Source: an uncultured Paracoccaceae bacterium
GTDB lineage: Bacteria; Pseudomonadota; Alphaproteobacteria; Rhodobacterales; Rhodobacteraceae
Assembly (NCBI GenBank): GCA_947493745.1
Contig: CANLSM010000001.1
Coordinates: 153,913 to 217,912, forward strand
Direction: 5' to 3'
DNA: 64,000 nucleotides
Numbering within the stretch: the stretch's first letter is position 1; each line of letters opens with the position of its first letter. The position numbers were made by a program, and so were the translations under genes. The notes beneath the pieces were generated by a model. The model searched no databases. It was not told the origin of the DNA and saw only the letters and a list, made by a program, of their open reading frames with translations. Below, piece by piece: positions 35,288 to 44,336 of this stretch.

Positions 35288-36126
35288 TTGAACTTGGCAA
35301 TCATGTCCTTGATCCCGGGAATGGTCTCGATCTGATCCGCGTGCGATGGCTGGAAGAATTGTACCAGGGAACGCTGTGACAGCCCACCCAGAATGGTGAA
35401 GTAATACATCTGATACCCCGGCAACACCGCGCAAGGGTGATAGCCGCTGTCCAGACAGATGGTCGACCCGTCAACCAGATGATAGGCATCACCCGGCTTG
35501 CCATCCTCGCGCTGCAACATCTGCACACCCGAGCCGTGTTTCGGCTTGAAGCGGAAATTGTAGGTTTCGTCGTGACGGGTCTCGATCGGCAAACGGTCAG
35601 TGTCGTGCTTGTGCGACGGGAAACCCGACCAACCCCCCTCACCAACCGTGAAGAGTTCAGAGACCAGGAGGCGGCCGACCTTGTCGTGATACTTGGTCCC
35701 CAGGATATGCTTGATCTTGCGATGGGTCTTGGTCTCGTCCGAGCCGTATTGTATCAGATCGAGCTCGTCCGAGCGCACCGCGAAGACATCCAGAACCTTG
35801 TCATATCGCGCACCGGCGACAAACACTTCTGCCTCGTCCGAAGTGCACACCATCGTGGCGCGGGCGGCTGTGGGCACGTAGACGCCCTCCGGTTCGCCGT
35901 CCCAGACGTCTTCACCGCGCTGACCGATGCCATCCGCCCTGAAACCCTCGACATCGATATCGACGGTGCCGGTCGCGGGCACAATGCAGGTCTCATAGCC
36001 CGGCACCTCGTACTCAAAAGCCTCGCCACGCGACAGCTTGACGATGTTGAAATAGTTGAGCGGCACCGTTGCATCGTCCACATCGACAATCGGTTTGTTC
36101 TGGTTATCAAACGGAGCGATATGCAT
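35284..36126 (-). CDS. iolB: 5-deoxy-glucuronate isomerase
   Basis: A 280-residue cupin-type isomerase. It shows EYEVPGYETCIVPATGTVDI, the metal-binding HKHDTDRLPIETRHDETYNF (His, His, Glu), and HLVDGSTICLDSGYHPCAVL and YQMYYFTILGG. These match IolB throughout the length. It converts 5-deoxy-glucuronate to 5-dehydro-2-deoxygluconate, the substrate of IolC. Confidence 0.95.
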   Translation of the reverse strand: MHIAPFDNQNKPIVDVDDATVPLNYFNIVKLSRGEAFEYEVPGYETCIVPATGTVDIDVEGFRADGIGQRGEDVWDGEPEGVYVPTAARATMVCTSDEAEVFVAGARYDKVLDVFAVRSDELDLIQYGSDETKTHRKIKHILGTKYHDKVGRLLVSELFTVGEGGWSGFPSHKHDTDRLPIETRHDETYNFRFKPKHGSGVQMLQREDGKPGDAYHLVDGSTICLDSGYHPCAVLPGYQMYYFTILGGLSQRSLVQFFQPSHADQIETIPGIKDMIAKFK

Positions 36127-36138
36127 GGATTGTGTCCT

Positions 36139-37122
36139 TCAGGCCTGCGTGGGTCCGGGATGACCGGACAGGAACTCATCAAGGGCGGCGCGGTCCGGCA
36201 TGGCAGGCGCGCAGCCCGGCTTGGAAACTGTGACGGATGCACAAGCAGAGCCGCGAAGAATGGCCTCTCGCAAGGGGAGGTCCGTGGCAAGTCCGGTCAT
36301 GAGCCCCGCCATGAAGCTGTCACCGGCACCGGTGGGCTTGAGCGCCTCGACGGGATAGATCCCGGTGCGGATCTCTTCGCCGCCCGCAAAGGTGACGGCC
36401 CCCTTTTCGCCCATCTTGTAGACGACAATGGCAGCAGAGGTCGCGGCGATCTGCCGGGCCTTGTCGAGCCCGCGGTCGATGTGCCCGGCCATGAACCCGA
36501 ACTCCTCGTCATTGCCGACAATCATGTCACATTCGGCAGCCGCCCGGCTGAGCACGTCCTCGGCCACCTGAAGGGACGGCCAGGAATAGGGCCTGTAATC
36601 GACATCGAAGATAATCGGCAGACCGGCCTGTTTCGCCAACCTGAAAGCCTCGAACGTCGCACCGCGCGACGGTTCTGCCGCAAAGACCGTGCCTGCGGTG
36701 ATCAGTGCGCCGAAACGGCTGTAATCCACCGCGCGGACGTCATCGACGCTCATCTCGAAATCGGCCGCGCCATTGCGGTAGATCACCGACTGATGCCGCT
36801 CCACCCGGCTTTCATAAAGCGCCAGGGAGTTTCGAAACTCGCCGCCGACCGGTGTCACATAAGTCGTATCGACGCCGTAGTGCCTGAGCCTGTTGACGCA
36901 AAACCGCCCCACCGCATCGTCAGAGACCCGCGTGACAAGGGCAGCCTTGCCCCCCAGTTTGACGATCCCCGCGCCGGTATTGGCCGATGAGCCGCCGAGA
37001 TCCGCATGAAAGACCTCCGCATCCTCTGTCGCGGTGCCCGGCGGGTCCGGGAAGAGATCCATTCCGGCCCGGCCAACGATAACGAAATTGTTGGTGCGGA
37101 TGCCGTCGAGAAGTACATCCAT
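36139..37122 (-). CDS. iolC: 5-dehydro-2-deoxygluconokinase
   Basis: A 327-residue PfkB-family sugar kinase. Substrate-side motif FHADLGGSSANTGAGIVKLG near the N-terminus, and the ATP/anion-hole signature ALKPTGAGDSFMAGLMTGLA with the catalytic aspartate. It phosphorylates the IolB product. A GTG six bases upstream overlaps the stop of iolD; I prefer the ATG because AAGGG is seven bases before it. Confidence 0.9.
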   Translation of the reverse strand: MDVLLDGIRTNNFVIVGRAGMDLFPDPPGTATEDAEVFHADLGGSSANTGAGIVKLGGKAALVTRVSDDAVGRFCVNRLRHYGVDTTYVTPVGGEFRNSLALYESRVERHQSVIYRNGAADFEMSVDDVRAVDYSRFGALITAGTVFAAEPSRGATFEAFRLAKQAGLPIIFDVDYRPYSWPSLQVAEDVLSRAAAECDMIVGNDEEFGFMAGHIDRGLDKARQIAATSAAIVVYKMGEKGAVTFAGGEEIRTGIYPVEALKPTGAGDSFMAGLMTGLATDLPLREAILRGSACASVTVSKPGCAPAMPDRAALDEFLSGHPGPTQA

Positions 37123-37124
37123 GC

Positions 37125-38996
37125 TCACACACCCTTGCGCTGGCGGACCCGCGCGCTTTCGGTGTCTTTATGAGCCGCGGTGACGCTGGCGTGTTCGGAC
37201 ACATGTGGCGTGCCGACCTCCCACCAGGTGTGACCCTCCTGCGTCCAGCCTTCATAGGCATCGACTTTCATGGCGATCACATAGGTCCGGTCCGCGGCCT
37301 TGGCCCGCTCGAACGCCGCCAGAAGCTCGTCGGGCGAACGCACCGTCTCGGCCAGCGCCCCCATGGAGCGGGCATGCGCCTCGAAATCCACCCCAACCTG
37401 CGTCGTCGCCGTGGGCGTGTCCGAGATCAGGTTGTTGAAGCTCTCGTTTCCGGTGTTGTTCTGCAACTTGTTGATGACCGCAAAGCCGCCATTGTCTAGG
37501 ACGAGAACGATCAGCTTCTTGTCTGTCAGAACCGAGGAGTAGATGTCCGAGTTCATCAGCAGATAGGACCCGTCGCCGGTGAAGACGATCGTATCCTTCC
37601 CAGGCTCTATCTCTGACTGGGCGATCCGTGCGCCCCATCCGCCAGCGATCTCGTATCCCATGCAGGAGAAGCCGAACTCGACATCCACCGTGCCGATATC
37701 AAGCGTGCGCCAGTTCGCGGTGATCTCCGCCGGAAGCCCCCCGGCTGCGGCAACCACCCGGTCGCGCCGGTCACAGGCGGCGTTCACGGCACCAATCGCC
37801 TGCGCATAGGAGGCCGGGCCATTGCCGATGCGGGTATTCTCGGCCACGTATGCGTTCCACTTCTCGCGTTCCGCCTGAGCCTCTTTCATCCAGTCTGACG
37901 GGGTCTTGTAGGTATCCAATGCACGGGACAGATCATCGAGACCCAGCTTCGCATCGCCGACAACGGTCGTGGACATATGCTTGGCCGCGTCATGCCGGGC
38001 CGCATTAAGACCGATGATCTTCGCGTCCATCGCGAAAGCCGTCCAGGAGCCTGTGGTGAAATCCTGAAGCCGCGTTCCAACCGCTAGAATGACATCCGCC
38101 TGTTCGGCAATCGCGTTGGCTGAGTTTGATCCGGTAACACCCAGCGGCCCGATGTTGAGCGGGTGATCGTTGAGCATGTTGGCCCGCCCAGCTATTGTCT
38201 CCACCACCGGGATGCCGGTGCTCTCGGCCAGGGACGTCAGCTCTGCCACGGCACCTGAATACTGCACGCCACCACCCGCGATGATCATCGGCCGTTTGGC
38301 CGAGGACAGAAGCGTTGCTGCTGCAGCAACCTCATCCACATCGGCACGCTGGCGACGAATGTGATGAACACGCCTCTCGAAAAGACTGACGGGATAGTCA
38401 TATGTCCAACCCTGCACATCCTGCGGCAATCCGATGAAGGCCGGTCCGCAATCGGCCGGATCAAGCATGGTGGCCAGCGCCGCCGGCAGCGACTGGATGA
38501 TCTGCGCCGGGTGCGTGATCCGGTCCCAGTAACGGCTGACAGCCTTGAACGCATCATTCAGGCCCAGCGCCGGGTTTCCGAAATGCTCAAGCTGCTGGAG
38601 AACCGGATCCGGCAACCGCGTCAGGAACGCATCGCCACAGAGCATCAGCATGGGCAGGCGATTTGCGTGCGCAAGCGCAGATGCGGTCACCAGATTGGCC
38701 GTTCCGGGACCCGCACTCGCGGTGCAGAACATGAACCGGCGCCGCAGATATGTCTTTGCATAGGCCGCCGCGGCAAAGCCCATGCCCTGCTCGTTCTGAC
38801 CCCGATAAAGCGGCAGCACATCGCGATGATCGTAAAGCGCCTCGCCCAGACAGGTCACGTTGCCATGTCCGAAAATCCCGAACCCGCCGCCGCAGATGCG
38901 GGTTTCGACGCCGTCGATCTCGATGAACTGATTTGCCAGATACCGAATAATGGCCTGCGCGGTTGTCAGCGTCACGGTTTGATCTGGCTTTCCCAT
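37125..38996 (-). CDS. iolD: 3D-trihydroxycyclohexane-1,2-dione hydrolase (acylhydrolase)
   Basis: A 623-residue ThDP-dependent enzyme. The N-terminal domain has FGHGNVTCLGEALYDHRDVL and the catalytic-glutamate region RGQNEQGMGFAAAAYAK. The ThDP/Mg signature begins at FTGDGSYLLMNSDIYSSVLT and ends in DNGGFAVIN. It hydrolytically opens the ring formed from inosose. It is the first gene of the operon, preceded by GGGGAGG. The start MGKPDQTV was preferred to an upstream in-frame ATG 13 codons earlier. The LacI-type palindrome at 39077-39092 lies 81 bp upstream. Confidence 0.95.
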   Translation of the reverse strand: MGKPDQTVTLTTAQAIIRYLANQFIEIDGVETRICGGGFGIFGHGNVTCLGEALYDHRDVLPLYRGQNEQGMGFAAAAYAKTYLRRRFMFCTASAGPGTANLVTASALAHANRLPMLMLCGDAFLTRLPDPVLQQLEHFGNPALGLNDAFKAVSRYWDRITHPAQIIQSLPAALATMLDPADCGPAFIGLPQDVQGWTYDYPVSLFERRVHHIRRQRADVDEVAAAATLLSSAKRPMIIAGGGVQYSGAVAELTSLAESTGIPVVETIAGRANMLNDHPLNIGPLGVTGSNSANAIAEQADVILAVGTRLQDFTTGSWTAFAMDAKIIGLNAARHDAAKHMSTTVVGDAKLGLDDLSRALDTYKTPSDWMKEAQAEREKWNAYVAENTRIGNGPASYAQAIGAVNAACDRRDRVVAAAGGLPAEITANWRTLDIGTVDVEFGFSCMGYEIAGGWGARIAQSEIEPGKDTIVFTGDGSYLLMNSDIYSSVLTDKKLIVLVLDNGGFAVINKLQNNTGNESFNNLISDTPTATTQVGVDFEAHARSMGALAETVRSPDELLAAFERAKAADRTYVIAMKVDAYEGWTQEGHTWWEVGTPHVSEHASVTAAHKDTESARVRQRKGV

Positions 38997-39076
38997 CTGG
39001 CCTCCCCTTGTCTGCCGCTTTTTGAGCTTGGCCACGATTGGTTATTGACCGCGGGCATGGAACAAGGATATCAAAA

Positions 39077-39092
39077 TTGCAACCGGTTGCAA
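39077..39092. promoter_or_regulatory. LacI-family operator between divergent iol transcripts
   Basis: TTGCAACCGGTTGCAA is a perfect 16-bp palindrome with a central CG, as in LacI/GalR operators. It sits between iolD (minus) and the Gfo/Idh gene (plus). On the + strand TTGACC (39045-39050) and TATCAA (39069-39074) form a possible promoter whose start point would fall on the operator. A nearly identical site occurs at 47428. Confidence 0.8.
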
Positions 39093-39115
39093 CAGGTTTT
39101 TGGAAGGACAGACCA

Positions 39116-40219
39116 TTGGCTGAGATAGGGATCGGCATCGTCGGCGGTGGTTATATGGGCAAGGCCCATGCTGTCGCATTCTCTGCTGTCGGCGCTGTGT
39201 TCGACACGCATCTCCGCCCCCGGCTGGAGATGGTATGCGCATCGTCGGACGCCTCAGCCGAACGTTATAGATCCCAGTTCGGCTTCAAGCGCGCCACCGC
39301 CGAATGGCGATATCTTGTCAGTGATCCGGCGGTCGAGGCCGTGGTGATCGCCTCTCCTCAGGAAACTCACCGGGACATCGCACTCGCAGCCTTCACGCTT
39401 GGCAAACCGGTCCTGTGCGAAAAACCGCTGGGGGCTTCGCTTGAGGACTCTCTCGCCATGGATCAGGCGGCCCGTGACAGTGGCGTCGCCAATATGGTCG
39501 GCTTCAACTATATCCGCACGCCGGCCTCTCAATATGCGCGCCAGTTGGTGGCCGAGGGGCGGATTGGCGACGTCACATGGTTTCGTGGCGAGCATACCGA
39601 GGACTTCCTGGCCGATCCGAACCTTCCGGGCGGTTGGCGCATAAGGGGTCAGGCAAATGGGACCATGGGCGATCTCGCTCCGCACATGATCAATGCGGCC
39701 CGAGCGCTGATCGGGCCGATCACGAGCCTCTGCGCATCGGTTGAGACCGTGCACCCCAAACGCGGCGATGAAACCGTCACCAATGACGATCAGGCCCAGA
39801 TGATGTGCCGTTTCGAAAACGGGGCTCAGGGCCATCTCTTTTTCAGCCGCACAGCCACCGGCCGCAAGATGGGCTATGCCTACGAGATCCACGGCACCGC
39901 CGGGGCAATCCGCTTCGATCAGGAGGATCAGAATGCACTCTGGCTCTATACCATGGAAGGGCCGGAGGCCGAGCGAGGGTTCCGCAAGATCCTGACCGGC
40001 CCCGCGCATCCCGACTTCCTGCCGTTTTGTCAGGGGCCAGGCCATGGCACGGGCTATCAGGATCAGATCATCATTGAAGCCCATGATTTCCTGCGTGCAA
40101 TTGAGACCGGCAAGCCGGTCTGGCCGACCTTTGCCGAGGGGCTGGAGGTCAATCGCATCGTCACCGCCGCACTGGACTCAAGCGACAGGCAGGCGTGGGT
40201 CAACGTCACGGACTATTAA
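39116..40219 (+). CDS. Gfo/Idh/MocA family oxidoreductase of the inositol locus (TTG start)
   Basis: A 367-residue dehydrogenase. IGIVGGGYMGKAHAVAFSA is the NAD-binding motif and VLCEKPLGASLEDSLAMDQA the Glu-Lys-Pro catalytic region; GDLAPHMINAARALIG follows. The most probable start is TTG, seven bases after AAGGA; no ATG exists there, and the next in-frame ATG upstream would cross the operator. It probably oxidises a stereoisomer or methylated form of inositol, such as scyllo- or chiro-inositol. It is the first gene of the three-gene + strand operon. Confidence 0.8.
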   Translation: MAEIGIGIVGGGYMGKAHAVAFSAVGAVFDTHLRPRLEMVCASSDASAERYRSQFGFKRATAEWRYLVSDPAVEAVVIASPQETHRDIALAAFTLGKPVLCEKPLGASLEDSLAMDQAARDSGVANMVGFNYIRTPASQYARQLVAEGRIGDVTWFRGEHTEDFLADPNLPGGWRIRGQANGTMGDLAPHMINAARALIGPITSLCASVETVHPKRGDETVTNDDQAQMMCRFENGAQGHLFFSRTATGRKMGYAYEIHGTAGAIRFDQEDQNALWLYTMEGPEAERGFRKILTGPAHPDFLPFCQGPGHGTGYQDQIIIEAHDFLRAIETGKPVWPTFAEGLEVNRIVTAALDSSDRQAWVNVTDY

Positions 40220-40237
40220 CGAAGAAAGAAGACCATC

Positions 40238-41134
40238 ATGATCAAGATCGGGAATGCCCCCTGTTCCTGGGGTGTGGAGTTCGCAGACGATCCTCGCAAC
40301 CCGGCATGGCGCAGGGTGCTGCAGGAAAACGCGGCTGCCGGATACTCCGGTATCGAGCTTGGGCCAGTCGGCTTCATGCCGGAAGACCCCGCCATTCTGG
40401 CCGAGGCGCTTGATGAGTTCGGGCAGGAACTTGTCGGCGGTGTTGTCTTTCGCCCCTTCCACAATGCCGCCAAATGGGATGACGTCATGGACGGTGCGGT
40501 GCGCACCTGCAAGGCGCTTCAGGCCCATGGCGCAAAGCATCTTGTGCTGATCGACAGCATCTCGCCCCGGCGTGCGCCAACGGCAGGTCGGGCGGGCGAG
40601 GCCGAACAGATGGACAGCGCCGAATGGGCTGCCTTTCGGGACCGCATCGCGAGCATTGCCCGCCTGGGGGCCGAGGACTACGGGCTGACGGTTGGCATCC
40701 ACGCTCATGCTGCGGGTTTCATCGACTTCGAGCCGGAGTTGGAGCGTCTGCTGGACGAGGTCGATGAGAGTATCCTGAAGATCTGCTTCGACACCGGCCA
40801 TCATTCCTATGCTGGGTTCGATCCGGTGGCCTTCATGAAGCGGCATATGAGCCGCATCAGCTATATGCATTTCAAGGATATCGACCCGAAGGTGAAGGCA
40901 GAGGTCGTGGCCAACCGGACTGATTTCTACGAGGCCTGCGGACAAGGTATCTTCTGCAATCTCGGCGACGGCGATGTCGATTTCCCAAAGGTCCGGCAGG
41001 TTCTTCTGGATCACGGCTTCGAAGGCTGGTGCACGGTCGAGCAGGATTGCGACCCGTCAGGCGACACCTCGCCCATCGATGATGCGAAGCTGAACCGCAG
41101 CTACCTGAAATCCATCGGCTTTGAAGGGGCCTGA
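40238..41134 (+). CDS. iolE: IolE-like 2-keto-myo-inositol dehydratase (TIM barrel)
   Basis: A 298-residue AP-endonuclease-2-family TIM-barrel protein. It opens with IKIGNAPCSWGVEFADDPRN and has YSGIELGPVGFMPEDPA, HAHAAGFIDFEPELERLLDE, CFDTGHHSYAGFDPVAF and MHFKDIDPKV, which give the usual metal-binding Glu/His/Asp set. Family members include IolE, IolH, IolI and MocC. No other iolE candidate is present and the four neighbouring reactions are, so the dehydratase step is the best fit. The alternative is a MocC-like isomerase. Confidence 0.7.
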   Translation: MIKIGNAPCSWGVEFADDPRNPAWRRVLQENAAAGYSGIELGPVGFMPEDPAILAEALDEFGQELVGGVVFRPFHNAAKWDDVMDGAVRTCKALQAHGAKHLVLIDSISPRRAPTAGRAGEAEQMDSAEWAAFRDRIASIARLGAEDYGLTVGIHAHAAGFIDFEPELERLLDEVDESILKICFDTGHHSYAGFDPVAFMKRHMSRISYMHFKDIDPKVKAEVVANRTDFYEACGQGIFCNLGDGDVDFPKVRQVLLDHGFEGWCTVEQDCDPSGDTSPIDDAKLNRSYLKSIGFEGA

Positions 41135-41138
41135 GCAT

Positions 41139-42293
41139 ATGTCGAAACTGAAATGGGGCATGATCGGTGGTGGCGAAGGCAGCCAGATCGGCCCGGCCCA
41201 CCGCCTTGGCGCGGGTCTTGACGGCCTTTTCGAGTTCACCGCCGGCGCACTTGATCACCGCCCCGATCAGGGGATCGACTATGGCCGCAGGCTTGGTCTT
41301 GGCGACCGCGCTTATGGCAGCTGGCAGGACATGCTGGAGGGGGAACGCAAGCGCGACGACCGGATTGATCTGGTGACCGTGGCAACCCCCAACGCCACTC
41401 ATTTCGAGATCACCAGGGCCTTCCTTCAGGCAGGCTTCAACGTGCTTTGCGAAAAGCCGATGACCATGACAATCGATGAAGGCGAGGAGATCGTGGAAAT
41501 CGCCAGCAAGACCGGCAACATCTGCGCCGTGAACTATGGCTACACCGGCTACTCGCTGGTCCGGCATATGAAGGCGATGGTTGCGCGTGGAGATATCGGC
41601 AAGGTGCGGCTGGTCAATGCTGAATTTGCCCATGGGCACCACGCGGACGCGACCGATGCCGACAACCCGCGCGTGCGGTGGCGCTATGATCCCGCACAGG
41701 CCGGCGTCTCGGCACAGTTCGCGGATTGCGGCATTCATGCACTGCATATGGCAAGCTTCGTGACAGGTCAGGAAGTGACCCGGCTGAGCGCCGACACGGT
41801 TTCCTGCATCGACGTTCGTACGCTGGAAGACGATGCCATGGTCAACTTCCGGATGGATGGCGGAGCGGTCGGGCGGCTCTGGACCTCGTCGATTGCCATC
41901 GGACGCCAGCACGGCCTCGCCATTCAGGTCTTTGGCGAGACCGGCGGGCTGCGCTGGAGTCAGGAACATCCCAACCAGCTCTATTACATGCCTCTGGGCC
42001 AGCGCCTTCAGGTGATCGAGCGCGGAGAAGCCAATCTCTCACCCGAAGCGGACCGCACCACGCGCGTCACCATCGGTCATGCGGAGGGAATGCCGCTGGC
42101 ATTCGCCAACATCTATACCGATCTGGCCGAGGCGATCAGCGCCCGCAAGGAGGATCGTGTGATGGATGCGGCGGCCAACCTCTATCCCAGGGCCGAGGAC
42201 GGACTGCGCTCCATGGCAGCAGTGTTCGCGGTGGCGGAATCAGGCAAGCAGAACGGTGCGTGGCTGGACGCCCGCCCGCCGATGTTCCGCTAG
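41139..42293 (+). CDS. Gfo/Idh/MocA family oxidoreductase, inositol/sugar type
   Basis: A 384-residue dehydrogenase with GMIGGGEGSQIGPAHRLGAG as nucleotide loop (GGGxGSxIG form, as in IolW/IolX-like enzymes), then VTVATPNATHFE and VLCEKPMTMTIDEGEEIVEI. ADCGIHALHMASFVTG carries the His of the active site. The start MSKLKWGM is 5 bp after the iolE stop. It ends 23 bp from the convergent LacI gene. Confidence 0.8.
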   Translation: MSKLKWGMIGGGEGSQIGPAHRLGAGLDGLFEFTAGALDHRPDQGIDYGRRLGLGDRAYGSWQDMLEGERKRDDRIDLVTVATPNATHFEITRAFLQAGFNVLCEKPMTMTIDEGEEIVEIASKTGNICAVNYGYTGYSLVRHMKAMVARGDIGKVRLVNAEFAHGHHADATDADNPRVRWRYDPAQAGVSAQFADCGIHALHMASFVTGQEVTRLSADTVSCIDVRTLEDDAMVNFRMDGGAVGRLWTSSIAIGRQHGLAIQVFGETGGLRWSQEHPNQLYYMPLGQRLQVIERGEANLSPEADRTTRVTIGHAEGMPLAFANIYTDLAEAISARKEDRVMDAAANLYPRAEDGLRSMAAVFAVAESGKQNGAWLDARPPMFR

Positions 42294-42307
42294 GAGCCGA
42301 CCGGTTG

Positions 42308-42331
42308 GCGACCCCTCAGGGCAGGGGTCGC
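42308..42331. terminator. Symmetric hairpin between convergent dehydrogenase and LacI genes
   Basis: GCGACCCC (42308-42315) pairs perfectly with GGGGTCGC (42324-42331) over an 8-base loop. It overlaps the last codons of the LacI gene. There is no T run on either side, so this is a possible bidirectional terminator or mRNA end-stabiliser rather than a classic one. Confidence 0.4.
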
Positions 42332-43314
42332 AGCGTGCCGCGCTCTACGACATGGCAATCGAAAAGGCGCGCCTCAGGCGCGCGGTCGCTGTTCTGCACG
42401 ATTGCTGCAATCAGCTCCAACGAGGATTCGATGATATGGCCGATCGGGTTGTGGATGGTCGTCAGGTTGATGTTGTCCCACCCGGCCATTTCCATGTCGT
42501 TGAGGCCGATGATCCCGACATCGTCGGGTACCTTGCGCCCCGCCGCCTGAAGCGCGGAGAGTGCGCCGATTGAAAGAACATCATCACCGCAGAAATAGGC
42601 CTCTGCCGGTGGTTCTTTGAGCAGTCGCTGCATCTCGCGCAAACCGGCATCAAAGGAGTATGCGTCGGCATAGCTTGTGCTGACTGTCACCTGTGGTGTC
42701 GCTTCAAGCTCGCTCAGGAAACCCTTGGCCCGGTCCTGGGTCGAGGTTGCATCCCTGGGGCCGCCCAAAAATCCGACGGAGGCATATCCCCGCGCGACAA
42801 GCGTCCGCGCAGCGATCCGCCCCGCTTCGATATTGTCGATCCCGAGCACATCCACTTTCGGGTTCGGCGCGTGCCGCCCAAAGGAATGGACCACCGGAAC
42901 CCCGGCAGTATGAAAGGCCTCCGCAAAGCTTTCGGGCAGGGTCGAGGAAGCGACAATCACACCATCGACGGAATACTGACGCAACATGCGGACCGAATTC
43001 TCGGCATCGGTTTCATTGGTCAGATTGACCAGAAGCGGGCGCAGGCCACGCTCCTGCAAGCCACGGGTGAAGAGGTCGAACACCTCCAGAAAGATCGGAT
43101 TATGGAAGTTGTTCGAGACAAGACCGATCATCTTGGTGCGGCCCGTGGTCAGGGACGATGCGAGCGCGTTGGGGCTATAACCCAGATCTGCCGCAGCCTT
43201 TTTGACCTTTGCGCGGGTCTTGGCGGAGACGGATGCACCCTCAGTATAGGTTCGTGACACGGCAGAGCGCGAGACACCGGCCAATTCGGCCACGTCCTTC
43301 AGCGTCACTGACAT
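42316..43314 (-). CDS. LacI/GalR-family transcriptional regulator of the inositol locus
   Basis: A 332-residue repressor-type protein. The N-terminal HTH is TLKDVAELAGVSRSAVSRTY, followed by the hinge ADLGYSPNALASSLTTGRTK, and then a periplasmic-binding-protein-like sensor domain (GLVSNNFHNPIFLEVFDLFT). AAGGGGGATCC precedes the ATG; an upstream extension of 47 residues was rejected. The two palindromes in front of the inositol genes have the symmetric CG centre of LacI-type operators, so this protein is the natural candidate for their ligand-responsive regulator. Confidence 0.85.
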   Translation of the reverse strand: MSVTLKDVAELAGVSRSAVSRTYTEGASVSAKTRAKVKKAAADLGYSPNALASSLTTGRTKMIGLVSNNFHNPIFLEVFDLFTRGLQERGLRPLLVNLTNETDAENSVRMLRQYSVDGVIVASSTLPESFAEAFHTAGVPVVHSFGRHAPNPKVDVLGIDNIEAGRIAARTLVARGYASVGFLGGPRDATSTQDRAKGFLSELEATPQVTVSTSYADAYSFDAGLREMQRLLKEPPAEAYFCGDDVLSIGALSALQAAGRKVPDDVGIIGLNDMEMAGWDNINLTTIHNPIGHIIESSLELIAAIVQNSDRAPEARLFDCHVVERGTLRPLP

Positions 43315-43333
43315 GGATCCCCCTTTTGTTGCG

Positions 43334-43549
43334 CTATTTGCTGTCGGCGTCGGTGTCGTTGTCCTGACCGGAATAGTCAATGGTGGCAAAGCGCCAGGCC
43401 GCCACAACGCCGACACCCACAAACATGCAGCCCCACATGGGCGCGCCGCTTGCAAACTCGTTCAAACCCCAGCCCACCGTCACCACGACCACCGCAACGC
43501 GGATCCATATCGGCGCAAAGAACGGATCAGTGAAATCAAACAGCTTCAT
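43334..43549 (-). CDS. Small two-helix membrane protein (DUF3329-like)
   Basis: A 71-residue protein: KLFDFTDPFFAPIWIRVAVV then a second helix MWGCMFVGVGVVAAWRFA and an acidic tail. The layout resembles the short DUF3329 membrane segments. It lies between the LacI and ATPase genes and overlaps the latter by 4 nt, so it belongs to the transport operon. The function is unknown. Confidence 0.6.
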   Translation of the reverse strand: MKLFDFTDPFFAPIWIRVAVVVVTVGWGLNEFASGAPMWGCMFVGVGVVAAWRFATIDYSGQDNDTDADSK

Positions 43550-44325
43550 GCGGCGCCGGCATACTCCGCACCGGTCTTGGCTCCGGTGATGTAGGCAACC
43601 ACATCCTGACCGTCCGTGTCCTCCTTGTTGAGATTGGCCACGATACGACCCCGCCGGAAGACGATGATCCGGTCTACCAGATCGAACACCTGCCGCATGT
43701 TGTGGCTGACGAGGATCAGGCTCTCGCCGCTTTCCTTCAGCGTGCGGATGATCTCCTCGACCTGGGCCGTTTCCTGCACGCCAAGGGCGGCAGTCGGCTC
43801 ATCCATGATGGTCAGCTTGCTTGGAAAGGTCGCCGTGCGCGCAATAGCGACGCACTGACGCTGACCGCCCGACATGTTACGGATCGAGTTGTTGAGATTA
43901 GGGATTTTCACGCCTGTGCGCATCAGCCCCTCTTCAGTCGCCTTCCGCATGCCGCGACGGTCCAGAATGGAAAACGGACCAAGGTTGAAGAGCACTTTCT
44001 CCCGCCCCAGAAACAGGTTTGACGGCACGTCCAGATCGTCGGCCAGCGCGAGGTTCTGAAAGACGGTTTCGATGCCGGCCTCCCTGGCCGCCAGCGGTCC
44101 GGGAAAGCTTACCTCCCTGCCATCGAAGACGACCTTGCCCGCCGTGCGCTGTTCCACCCCGGTGATCTGACGCACGAAGGTGGATTTCCCGGCCCCGTTG
44201 TCGCCCATGATCGCCACATGCTCACCACGCCGGATTTCGCAGCTCGCATCCTGCAGCGCATGCACACCGCCGTAGTGTTTCGTCAGACCCTCGACCTTGA
44301 GGATGGTTTCCTGTGTGTCGTTCAT
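43546..44325 (-). CDS. Inositol/sugar ABC transporter ATP-binding protein
   Basis: A 259-residue single-domain ATPase. Walker A GDNGAGKSTFVRQI, Q-loop VFQNLALADDL, signature MSGGQRQCVAIAR, Walker B LTIMDEPTAALGV, H-loop LVSHNMRQV. It belongs to the single-domain sugar ATPases (FrcA type), so it forms a homodimer on the permease. The start is MNDTQETI after AAGGAG. It lies 11 bp after the permease gene. Confidence 0.9.
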   Translation of the reverse strand: MNDTQETILKVEGLTKHYGGVHALQDASCEIRRGEHVAIMGDNGAGKSTFVRQITGVEQRTAGKVVFDGREVSFPGPLAAREAGIETVFQNLALADDLDVPSNLFLGREKVLFNLGPFSILDRRGMRKATEEGLMRTGVKIPNLNNSIRNMSGGQRQCVAIARTATFPSKLTIMDEPTAALGVQETAQVEEIIRTLKESGESLILVSHNMRQVFDLVDRIIVFRRGRIVANLNKEDTDGQDVVAYITGAKTGAEYAGAA

Positions 44326-44336
44326 CTCGGGTCTCC

